A stretch of 64,000 bases of DNA from Avena insularis (lineage: Eukaryota; Streptophyta; Magnoliopsida; Poales; Poaceae), in assembly GCA_023614405.1 (NCBI GenBank), contig CM042685.1, positions 186,344,257-186,408,256 of the forward strand, written 5' to 3'. Each line of letters starts with the position of its first letter. Position 1 is the stretch's first letter. A program made the translations under genes and the position numbers. This document shows, in pieces, positions 48,906 to 59,195 of this stretch. The notes below the pieces were generated by a model that saw only the letters and a program-made list of their open reading frames with translations, ran no database searches and was not told where the DNA came from.

Positions 48906-49748
48906 CGCATCATCGTCTCCGTCGCATGGGACGGGCAAGACTAAACCCTAGCTCTACGCCATGCCACGTAAGGCGGTCCCCATTAGCAACGGTGACGCCG
49001 AACTTTTCCGCGCCCGCCGGCTGAAGTGCGAGGCGGCGCATGGTATCCCTGGACAGGAAATTGTGCGTCGAGTCCGTGTCCACGAGCGCGGTCAGACGCT
49101 CCCCGTTGATCGTCACCGGAAGAAGCATCATCTTTGTCGTCTTGATGCCTGCCATGGCATGAAGGGAGACGACGAAGGCGGTCGCATCGACCGACCCGTA
49201 GGTCATGACGCTGGCCTCAGACAGTGTGGTGGCGTCGAGCTCCACGGTGAGGGCCTCCACCTCCGCGTCATCGACGGTCTACAAGTAGAACAGGCAGGCG
49301 CACGTATGACCCGACGCATACGTCTCGTCGCAGTTGAAGCACAGGCCCTTCCGGCTCCGCTCGAGTTGCTCGGCTGAGGTCAAGCGCCAGAAGCTACGTG
49401 TTGGCGTGGGGGCGGCTGTAGTAGCGGCCAGCAGAGCGGGGCGCGTCGGGGTGGCAGCCGCCGGTGCGGGGCGGGTCGAGGGACACGTCTCGCGGCCCGG
49501 GAACACCTACTGCATGGCATTGGCGCGTTGTCCGTACGCGCGCGTGTAGTACATGGCCGTCTGCAGGTCCTGGCGGTCGCGCATCTTGACATCGATGCGG
49601 ATGTGGTCGGGAAGGCCACCGATGAAGATCTCGGTATGTTGGCGAGCCGTGACGGCAGGCACATGGTAGGCCAACATCTAGAAGCGGTCGGCGAAGTCCT
49701 GCACCGAGGTGGTGAAGGGGAGGCTACCGAGCTCGGCCAGGCAGCTCC

Positions 49749-51387
49749 TGAAGGGAATATGCCCTGAGAGGCAATAATAAAGTGTTTATTATGTGTATTC
49801 CAAGTATATGATAGATGTTTATTTTGCATGCTATAATTGTATTAATATGGAAACATTAATACATGTGTGTTTAATAAACAAACAGAAAGTTCCTAGTTAT
49901 GCCTCTCTCATAAACTAGCTCGTTGATTAACAAGATGATCAAGGTTTCCTGATCATGGACATTGGGTGTTGTTAATAACGGGATCACAACATTAGTGTAA
50001 TGGTGTGATGAACATTCATCCGAAGTATAGCATTACGATCAAAGTCATTGAGTTTATATTGCTATAACAACTTACGAAGTGATCCTAATCCTTAGACCAT
50101 GAGATCATGTCAATCACTAACACCGGAAGAGTTTCTTGATAACATCAAACGTCACACCGTAACAGGGTGATTATAAATATGGATTCAGAACTAATAAAGT
50201 GTTATATTGAGGATCATGGATCGAGAGTGGAATTTGTTCATCCCGATGACGGATAGATATACTCTAGGCCCTCTCGGTGATATCACATTGATTAGCTTGC
50301 AAGCAAGTGATTTGATCACTAGAATGTTATATCACGGGAACGAAAAGAGTGCATGTCGATGCGAGATCAAACTAGGTATCGAGATAGCGATGATCGAATC
50401 TCGGACATGTAATATATCGTGAAACAAAGGGATTAAGATACTAGTGTAAAAGGTTCCGACGATCACAAGTAAGTCATCGTTGAATGTGTGGGAGTCAGTA
50501 TGGGTCTCAGATCCGCTTCTGATTATTGATCCGAGAGGGGTCTCGATCATGTCCGCATTATTCACGAACCGTAGGGTGACACACTTAAGAGACACCGACA
50601 TCCAATTGGAGCAAAAGTTTCATGCCGAAAGAATGAACAAGCGCAAGAATTTATTTCACTAGATACCGAAACAGGTTTTCGGGTGAAATTGCATAAAGTG
50701 GTTATGCATGTGAAATAGAATTCTAGCAAGGGGTTATTTTTGAATGTTTGTCATTAAAGTAATTGACAAAATTCTGAATAAAATAAAAGAGTTTTATTTA
50801 ATGAGAGTTTGCATTAAATTTGGTGGAAATTTAATGGCAAGTTTGAGTGGGATTTTGAGTGGAGGGATATGAATGGATTTTTGTGAGTGGAGTGTCCACC
50901 CACAGGAAGAGGGGAGGGCAAGCCCCATGCTGGCAACCCCTTGGGGTTCCCCCCTCCTCCTATAAAAGGCACCCCTCTCCTCACTTCTCACTCACACCTA
51001 CTCGTGAAGGATCTCTCTCCCCCTCTAGAATTTATCCCCCATGGTCTCGGACTAGCGAGATACATGTTCCCGGTGGCTATTTGGCAAGAAAGAGTTGTGC
51101 TTCCGCTGCATCGCTGGAGCGAGGAGGCGGAGGTTGCTCGGTGCCTCGAACGTGTGTGCGAGCACGGATGCGCTGCTGATTTGTGGCGCTAGGACTTCCT
51201 ATCGATCTTGAGATCGGCAAGAGATCGTCTACATCAACCACGAGTTGAACTCGTTAAGCTTTGTCAGTCTTCAAGGGTATGTTCTCTACGGATATACATC
51301 CGCCCGTTTTTCGTATCTAATAGATAGATCTTGGTACGTAGTTCACATCATAGGAATTTTTTTGTTTTCTATGCTGCGAACCCTACA
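49749..51387 (+). repeat. 5' LTR of element C
   Basis: This LTR is 1639 bp, starting TGAAGGGAATATGCCC and ending GCGAACCCTACA. TATAAAAGG at 50961-50969 is the likely promoter. Confidence 0.95.
50961..50969 (+). promoter_or_regulatory. TATA box of the C 5' LTR
   Basis: TATAAAAGG within a C-rich context, conserved in the 3' LTR at 57670-57678 and in element B. Confidence 0.75.
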
Positions 51388-51388
51388 G

Positions 51389-51401
51389 TGGTATCAGAGC
51401 C
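51389..51401 (+). other. Primer-binding site of element C (tRNA-iMet)
   Basis: TGGTATCAGAGCC, an exact match, one base after the 5' LTR. Confidence 0.93.
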
Positions 51402-52442
51402 GGATCTATGCGTAGATGCTTTACATGGGTAGTACACATATGAGTATGTGGGCGATGATGATCATGTTGTTGCTTCTTAGTTGTAATTTTGGATATTGGT
51501 GGCATAGTGGGATGAAGCGGCCCGGACAAACTTTACATGTCCTCGCACATGAGACCTGTTCCACGCTTGACATGCAACTAGTTTGCATAAGTGGCTAGCG
51601 GGTGTCTGCCTCTCCTACTATAGTCAATATATATTTTCCAATGAGTTGTCAACAATTTGGTTATCCTCGTTGTGGTTCATGTTCGTAGGTAAGAACAGTT
51701 CTATCTCGAAAGCCCCGAGCCACGTAAAACTTGCATTGGATAAATTAGAGGCGTCTAGTTTAGATTGTTGTTGGGCTAGTGTTATGATATGGTGATGTTG
51801 TAAGTAGAAGTATGAGATGATACTCTTACAACATACATAACGTGTAATCTCCATAGACCTTGGACTTACACATATAGGTATGATAGTGATCATACCAAGA
51901 TGCACATGATAGAGATCATATGCGGGAACCATATCATTTCACTAATAAACATGTGATGTTTGATAGCATCTTATATTGCTTGTTTAGCGCTTTGTTAGCA
52001 TAATAAGATGATCCCTCATTTAAATATCAAGATAAGAATGTGTTCTTCCTTTAGTATGCACCGATTATGTTTTTGTCGCTCCAAGACATCACGTGATGAT
52101 CGGGTGTTCTTGGATCCACGACCATATTTCGGGTGTAAAACAGTTACACACGGGAATACTAAGGTTCTAACTTGGCGAGCCTAGCATGTACAGACATGGC
52201 CTCAGAACACGGACCGAAAGGTTAAGCATGAGTCATATAGTAGATATGATGCCCATTTGATGCTCGCCTTTGAAGCTATACCGACTCACGTGATGATCGG
52301 ACTTGGTATAGTGGATTTGGTTCATGTAATCACCAAAAAGGCACGAGGGATGTCGTTTTTTAGTGGGAGTTCATTCGTAATATGGATTAGTTGAACTCAA
52401 TCTATCATACACTTATTCTAAACTTTACAAATTCTGTTGTAG
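51402..52442 (+). other. Untranslated leader of element C
   Basis: About 1 kb between primer site and gag without a sustained frame; it aligns with the same region in B (22082-23030). It should hold packaging and dimerisation signals, by analogy with BARE-1. Confidence 0.6.
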
Positions 52443-55400
52443 ATGGCACCACCTGCTTTTAATTTCAATGTGTTCATGGAGAAAGAGAAACTAGCAACGA
52501 ACGGTAGAAACTTTACCGAATGGGCCATGAATTTGAGGATTCTCCTCTCTGCTGCACAAAAGCAATACGTGCTAGAAGCGCCACTAGGCCCCCCACCTTT
52601 TTAGGATGCCCCTGACGAGGAGAAGAATGTCTATCAGACTCGTCAGGAGGACCACAACTTAGTTCATTATGGCATATTGTATGGGCTAGAGCCGGAACTT
52701 CGAAAGCGTTTCGAAAACGGCAATGCTTTTGATACAATGGGTGAGTTGAAAATGATTTTCGACACACATGCTGTTGTAGAGAGCTACAACGCTTTAGAAA
52801 AGTTCTTTAGCTGCATGATGGAAGAGCACAGCTCCGTTAGTGAGCATGTACTCAAGATGTCGGGTTATGCCGATAAGCTTGTGTCCTTGGGAATAACGAT
52901 TCCCATTGACTTAGGCATCCATCGTGTTCTGCAGTCTCTGCCACCTAGCTATAAGAGCTTTGTGATGAACTATAATATGCAAGGCATGAAGAAGTCTCTC
53001 CCCGAGCTTTTGTCAATGCTTAAAACTGCAGAAGTGGAGATCAAAAAGGAACATCAAGTGTTGATGATCAATAGGAACACTAGTTTCAAGAAAGACAAGA
53101 AGGGAAAACGGAAGGGAAGTAAGGGCGGCAAGCCTGTTGCCGTGCCTGAAAAGAAACCCCGAGTTGGACCTAAGTCTGATACCGAGTGCTACTATTGTAA
53201 AGGGACTGGCCACTGGAAGCACAACTGCCCCAAGTATTTGGCAGACAAGAAGGCCAGCAAGGCAAACAAAGGTATATATGATATACATGTTATTGATGTG
53301 TACTTGACTAGTGCTCATGATAGCTTTGGGTATTTGATACCGGTTCAGTTGCTAATATTTGTAACTCGAATCAGGGGCTGCGGAACAAGCGACCGCTAGC
53401 AAGGGGTGAGGTCAAGATGCGTGTTGGCAATGGATCAAGCGTTGATGTGATCGCCATCGGAACGCTACCTCTCCATTTGCCGTCGGGATTAGTTATAAAC
53501 TTGAATAATTGTTATCTGGTGCCTGCACTGAGCATGAACATTGTATCTGGATCGTGTTTGATGCGAAGTGGTTATTCATTTAAATTCGAGAACAATGGTT
53601 GTTCCATTTATATGAATGAAATCTTTTATGGTCATGCACCGATGATGAATGGTTTATTTCTATTAGATCTCGATGATAATATTACACATATTCATAATGT
53701 TGATGCTAAAAGGATTAAACTTAATGATGATATATCCGCATATATGTGGCACTGCCGTCTAGGTCATATTAGCGTTAAACGCATGAAGAAGCTCCATTCA
53801 GATGGACTTTTGGAATCACTTGATTTTGAATCATTTGATACATGTGAGCCATGCCTTATGGGCAAGATGACTAGAACGCCGTTTTCCGGTTCAATGGAAC
53901 GGGCGACAGATTTATTGGAAATAATACATTCTGATGTATGTGGTCCAATGAGTGTGTCGGCGCGAGGTGGATATCGTTATACTTTCACGGATGATTTGAG
54001 TAGATACGGTTATATCTACTTGATGAAACACAAGTCTGAAACCTTTGAAAAGTTCAAGGAATTTCAGAATGAAGTGGAAAATCATCGTAATAGAAAGATC
54101 AAATTTCTACGGTCCGACCGTGGAGGTGAGTATCTAAGTTACGAGTTTAGCACTCACATGAAAGAGTGTGGAATTGTTTCACAACTCACACCTGCCGGAA
54201 CACCATAGAGAAATGGTGTGTCGGAACGTCGTAATCGTACTTTATTAGATATGGTTCGATCTATGATGTCTCTGACGGACTTGCCATTGTCATTTTGGGG
54301 TTATGCACTAGAAACTGCTGCATTCACTTTAAATCAGGCACCATCTAAATCCGTTGAAAAGACACCGTATGAATTGTGGTTTGGAAACAAACCTAAGCTG
54401 TCATTTCTTAAAGTTTGGGGATGCGATGTTTATGTGAAGAAACTTCAACTGGATAAACTCGAACCCAAAGCGGAAAAATGCGTCTTCATAGGATACCCTA
54501 AGGAAACTATTGGGTATTCCTTCTATCACATATCCGAGGGCAAGGTTTTTGTTGCCAAGAATGGATCCTTTCTAGAGAAAGAGTTTCTCGCGAAAGGTGT
54601 GAGTAGTCGGAAGGTAGAACTCGAAGAGGTTATTGAAGCTTCTCTTCAAAGTATGGCGAGTAGCACAGCGCCGGAAGTTGTTCCGGAGTTAGCTCCACCT
54701 GTTGAAGAGGGAACTAATGATAATGATCATGAAACTCCGAAAGAGAGTACTACCGAACCGTGCAGGTCTAGCAGTACGCGTGCACCTCCCGAGATGTACG
54801 GAAATCCTGTCATGAATTTCATGGTTGATGAAAATGATGACCCTGCGACGTATGAAGAAGCGATGATGAGCCCAGATTTCAACAAATGGTTAGAAGCCAT
54901 GAAATCCGAGATGGAATCCATGTATGAAAATCAAGTTTGGAACTTGGTGGAATTACCTCACGACCGAAAGGCCGTGGAGAACAAATGGATTTTCAAAAGA
55001 AAAACTGATGCTGATGGTAATGTGACCATCTATAAAGCTCGACTTGTCGCAAAGGGGTTTCGACAAATTCAAGGAGTTGACTACGATGAGACATTCTCTC
55101 CCGTAGCGATGCTAAAGTCAGTTAGGATTATGTTAGCAATTGCTGCATATTTCGATTATGAGATATGGCAGATGGATGTCAAAACCGCGTTTCTCAATGG
55201 TAATATTGAAGAAGAGTTGTATATGATACAACCAAAGGGTTTTATCGATCCTAAGGATGCTAACAAGGTGTGCAAGCTTCAGCGGTCCATCTATGGATTG
55301 AAGCAAGCATCACGAAGTTGGAATCTCCGCTTTGATGAGGTGATCAAAGAGTTTGGATTTGTCCAACTTATGGAGAAGCTTGTATTTACAAGAAAGTGAG

Positions 55401-56410
55401 TGGGAGCAATGTGGCATTTTTGATATTATATGTGGATGACATATTATTGATCGGAAATGATATAGATCTTTTAAACAGTGTTAAAAGTTATCTAAACAAC
55501 AAATTTTCAATGAAGGACCTAGGTGAAGCGTCATACATATTAGGCATAAAGATCTATAGAGATAGATCTAGACGCCTAATAGGCTATCATAAGTACATAC
55601 CTTGATAAGATTTTAAAGAAGTTTAAAATGGACGGAAGTAAGAAGGGGTTCTTACCTATGTTGCAAGGCAAGACATTGAGTAACACTCAAAGTCCGGCTT
55701 CAGCGGAAGAAAGAGAGATAATGGACAAAGTCCCCTATGCTTCAGCCATAGGCTCTATAATGTACGTCATGCTATGTACAAGACCGGATGTGGCACATGC
55801 TATTAGTTTGACTAGTAGGTACCAATCGGATCCAAGTTCGGAACACTGGATAGCGGTCAAGAATATCCTTAAGTACTTACAAAGAACTAAGGATATGTTT
55901 CTTGTATACGGAGGTGAAGAAGAGCTCGTCGCTAAGTGTTATGTTGAAGCTATCTTTGACACCAATCCGGATGACTCTAAGTCTCAATCCGGATACGTAT
56001 TTCTCATGAATGGCGGAGCGGTTAGTTGGAGGAGCTCCAAACAACCCGTGGTGGCGGGATCAACAACGGAGGCCGAATATGTTGCTGCTTCAGAAGCGGC
56101 TCAGGAAGCAGTTTGGATGAAGGAGTTCATATCCGAACTAGGAGTGGTTGCAAACGCGTTGGACCCAATGGTGATCTATTGTGACAACAATGGTGCCATT
56201 GCCAATGCCAAAGAGCCAAGGTCTCACAAGCATTCCAAGCATATTAAGCGTCGATTTCACTCCATCCGCGAGCATGTCAAGGATGGAGATATAAAGATTT
56301 GTAAAGTACATACGGATCTCAATGTAGCAGATCCGTTGACTAAAACTCTCCCTAGAGAAAAACATGATCAACACCAGAACTCGATGGGTGTTAGATTTAT
56401 CACTATATAA
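52443..56410 (+). pseudogene. gag-pol of element C, five disruptions
   Basis: Gag starts at the ATG at 52443 and has a TAG stop at 52602-52604. The CX2CX4HX4C knuckle (CYYCKGTGHWKHNC) is at 53187-53228. A frameshift near 53325 precedes the protease DTG (53336-53344). The integrase shows HHCC (CEPCLMGK) and all three catalytic residues (HSDVCGP, RSDRGGEY, SERRNRT), with a TAG at 54206-54208 where related elements have Gln. RT begins near 54840, shifts frame near 55370, and has YVDD intact at 55429-55440. It shifts back near 55590. RNase H (SGYVFLMNGGAVSW, STTEAEYVAAS, YCDNNGAIANAKEP) ends at 56410. The polyprotein would be about 1,300 residues, normal for this group. It is the best-preserved coding unit in the window, yet cannot be translated whole. 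Confidence 0.93.
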
Positions 56411-56429
56411 CTAGATTATTGTCTCTAGT

Positions 56430-56442
56430 GCAAGTGGGAGAC
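56430..56442 (+). other. Polypurine tract of element C
   Basis: GCAAGTGGGAGAC directly before the 3' LTR. Confidence 0.9.
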
Positions 56443-58096
56443 TGAAGGGAATATGCCCTGAGAGGCAATAATAAAGTGTTTATTATGTGTATTCCAAGTA
56501 TATGATAGATGTTTATTTTTCATGCTATAATTGTATTAATACGGAAACATTAATACATGTGTGTTTAATAAACAAACAGAAAGTTCCTAGTTATGCCTCT
56601 CTCATAAACTAGCTCGTTGATTAACAAGATGATCAAGGTTTCCTGATCATGGACATTGGATGTTGTTAATAACGGGATCACAACATTAGTGTAATGGTTT
56701 GATGAACATTCATCCGAAGTATAACATTACGATCAAAGTCATTGAGTTTATATTGCTATAACAACTTACGAAGTGATCCTAATCCTTAGACCATGAGATC
56801 ATGTCAATCACTAACACCGGAAGAGTTTCTTGATAACATCAAACATCACACCGTAACAGGGTGATTATAGATGGATTCAGAACTAATAAAGTGTTATGTT
56901 GAGGCTCATGGATAGAGAGTGGAATTTGTTCATCCCGATGACGGATAGATATACTCTGGGCCCTCTCGGTGATATCACATTGATTAGCTTGCAAGCAAGT
57001 GATTTGATCACTAGAATGTTATATCACGGGAACAAGAAAAGAGTGCATGTCAGTAACGAGATCAAACTAGGTATGGAGATACCGATGATCGAATATCGGA
57101 CATGTAATATATCGTGAAACAAAGGGATTAAGATACTAGCGTAAAAGGTTCCGACGATCACAAGAAAGTCATCGTTGAATGTGTGGGAGTCAGTATGGGT
57201 CTCCAGATCCCGCTTCTGATTATTGATCTGAGAGAGGTCTCGATCATGTCCGCATTATTCACGAACCATAGGGTGACACACTTAAGAGACACCGACATCC
57301 AATTGGAGCAAAAGTTTCATGCCGAAAGAATGAACAAGCGCAGGAATTTATTTCACTAGATATCGAAACAGGTTTTCCGGTGAAATTGCATAAAGTGGTT
57401 ATGCACGTGAAATAGAATTCTAGCAAGGGGTTATTTGTGAATGTTTGTCATTAAAGTAATTGACAAAATTCTGAATAAAATAAAAGAGTTTTATTTAATG
57501 AGAGTTTACATTAAATTTGGTGGAAATTTAATGGCAAGTTTGAGTGGGATTTTGAGTGGAGGGATATGAATGGATTTTTGTGAGTGGAGTGTCCACCCAC
57601 ATGAAGAGGGGAGGGCAAGGGGGCAGCCCCCATGCGTCGGCCACCCCCTTGGGGTTCCCCCCCTCCTCCTATAAAAGGCACCCCTCTCCTCACTTCTCAC
57701 TCACACCTCCTCGTGAAGGATCTCTCTCCCCCTCTAGAATTTATCCCCCATGGTCTCGGACTAGCGAGATACATGTTCCCGGTGGCTATTCGGCAAGAAA
57801 GAGTTGTGCTTCCGCTGCATCGCTGGAGCGAGGAGGCGGAGGTTGCTCGGTGCCTCGAACGTGTGTGCGAGCACGGATGTGCTGCAGATTTGTGGCGCTA
57901 GGACTTCCTCTCGATCTTGAGATCGGCAAGAGATCGTCTACATCAACCACGAGTTGAACTCGTTAAGCTTTGTCGGTCTTCAAGGGTATGTTCTCTACGG
58001 ATATACGTCCGCCCATTGTTTGTAACTAATAGATAGATCTTGGTACATAGTTCACATCGTAGGAAATTTTTTGTTTTCTATGCTGCGGACCCTAGA
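56443..58096 (+). repeat. 3' LTR of element C
   Basis: This LTR is 1654 bp with a TG start; its last bases are CCTAGA where the 5' copy has CCTACA. TATAAAAGG is at 57670-57678. Confidence 0.95.
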
Positions 58097-58904
58097 GCTC
58101 CCACGTATGGGGGGGCTGAACCGGAGGAGGCACTGGTCTCGAAAGCGCTCCCACGAAGGCATACCCCCTCGTCCTGCTCGAGGGCATAGTACCATGTCTG
58201 TGCGGCGCCACGGAGGTGGTAGGAGGCGATCCACGTGCGGTCGGACGCCATGGTCCGCTGCCCCCAGAAAAACTGGTCACACTAAATGATCCAGTTCAGG
58301 GGGTCGACGGTTTCGTCGTAGGTGGCGAACTCTAACTTGGTGAAGCGAGGCGGCTACTGCACGTGCGGCGAGGCCGTGTAGGCGCTCTCATGGCGGTCTG
58401 TCGCGGCGGGAGGAGAGTACTGCGGCACCATGGAGCTCCCGGCGTATGGGTCAGTATACCCGCCAAAGGTGGTGGCAGGCGGCGGTAGCACCGTCGGCTG
58501 TGGCGGTGCCGACGTGTAGGTCGGCGTGTCGATCCATGTCGGCAGCGGGGACAGTGACGACGGGAACCTGATCTAGGTGATCGATATTCCCTAGGGCGTG
58601 GCGGTGGACGATGGTGGTGGCGCGAAGAGCGCCACCGGCGGAGGCGGTGGCGGCGGGGCGCGTAGGGAGCCTAGAGGAAGGTCCGGAGGTTAGAGACCGC
58701 CCGGGTGAGGCCATAGATCGCCGACGACATCTTTGCTGGAGAGAGGACGGGGCCACATCGGCTGCCAGGGCCGCGGCGCCCGAGGCGGGCAGACCCGAAG
58801 TGGGCGATGGCGCGGCCGGGACAAATGGCGGCTTGGAGAATTGGCGATGGCAGCCGGTGAAGCGGCGTGATGGTGGGGAGGCCAGAAGAACTCATCGAAC
58901 TAGA

Positions 58905-58918
58905 GCAATCTGATACCA
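58905..58918 (-). other. Primer-binding site of element G (tRNA-iMet)
   Basis: The minus strand reads TGGTATCAGATTGC, matching the initiator tRNA-Met complement over its first ten bases, and lies between the short LTR and the gag start. Confidence 0.75.
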
Positions 58919-58921
58919 AAT

Positions 58922-59195
58922 TGGTAGAGGCTACGGTTCTACCAGGTCTCGGGCATAGATTATAGGGGTGGAAGTGACAGCGGTGAGGCTGGAGGCGCAG
59001 ACGCTGGCAGCTGGGCGCCATCGCTGCGAGAAGGAGGAGGTGGCGGCTAGGGCAAGGTGCGGCTAGGGTTTGGGGCTCCCGTCTCCTGAGGGAGACGACA
59101 ACAGAATATGTTTATTGTCTGATTATAATCAAAGGGGTACATGCGTTATATAGGAGGGTAACTCCTCTAAACCGTAGATAACTTGGGCTAAGCCC
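58922..59195 (-). repeat. Short LTR of element G (outer end approximate)
   Basis: This is the interval between the pol stop (59196-59198) and the primer site, ending TCTACCA on the minus strand. It contains a TATA-like CCTATATAACG (59147-59152) and AATAAACATAT downstream. Under 300 bp is normal for Reina-like chromoviruses. No second copy exists in the window, so its start could not be fixed by alignment. Confidence 0.5.

Larger units (their letters stand above)
49749..58096 (+). mobile_element. Copia LTR retrotransposon C (Angela-related), nearly intact
   Basis: An 8348 bp element inserted in the gag of G, with GCTCC duplicated at 49744-49748 and 58097-58101. LTRs are 49749-51387 and 56443-58096. 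All Copia domains are present in the order gag, PR, IN, RT, RNase H, and two stops and three frameshifts are the only large defects. About five differences were seen between the LTRs in the first 300 bp, making it one of the youngest insertions. The 3' LTR ends in GA instead of CA. Elements like this could have supplied enzymes to A and B. Confidence 0.95.
48906..58895 (-). pseudogene. gag and protease of element G, split by element C
   Basis: Gag starts at an ATG at 58895, ten bases after the primer site, runs to 58097, and continues at 49748 on the other side of C. Recognisable parts are RFTKLEF...DPLNWII, the GAAQTWYY helix, CLLRFSPPIRGS (cut by the insertion) and SLPFTTSVQDFADRF. A CFNCDET...GHTC knuckle lies at about 49297-49338. 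Then comes the aspartic protease with ALVDTDSTHNFLS (49072-49080), where the catalytic D-T-G is D-T-D. In-frame TAG stops include 58354-58356, 58282-58284, 49678-49680, 49507-49509 and 49279-49281. Reading is lost by about 48950. Plus-strand ORFs here are shadows. Confidence 0.82.
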
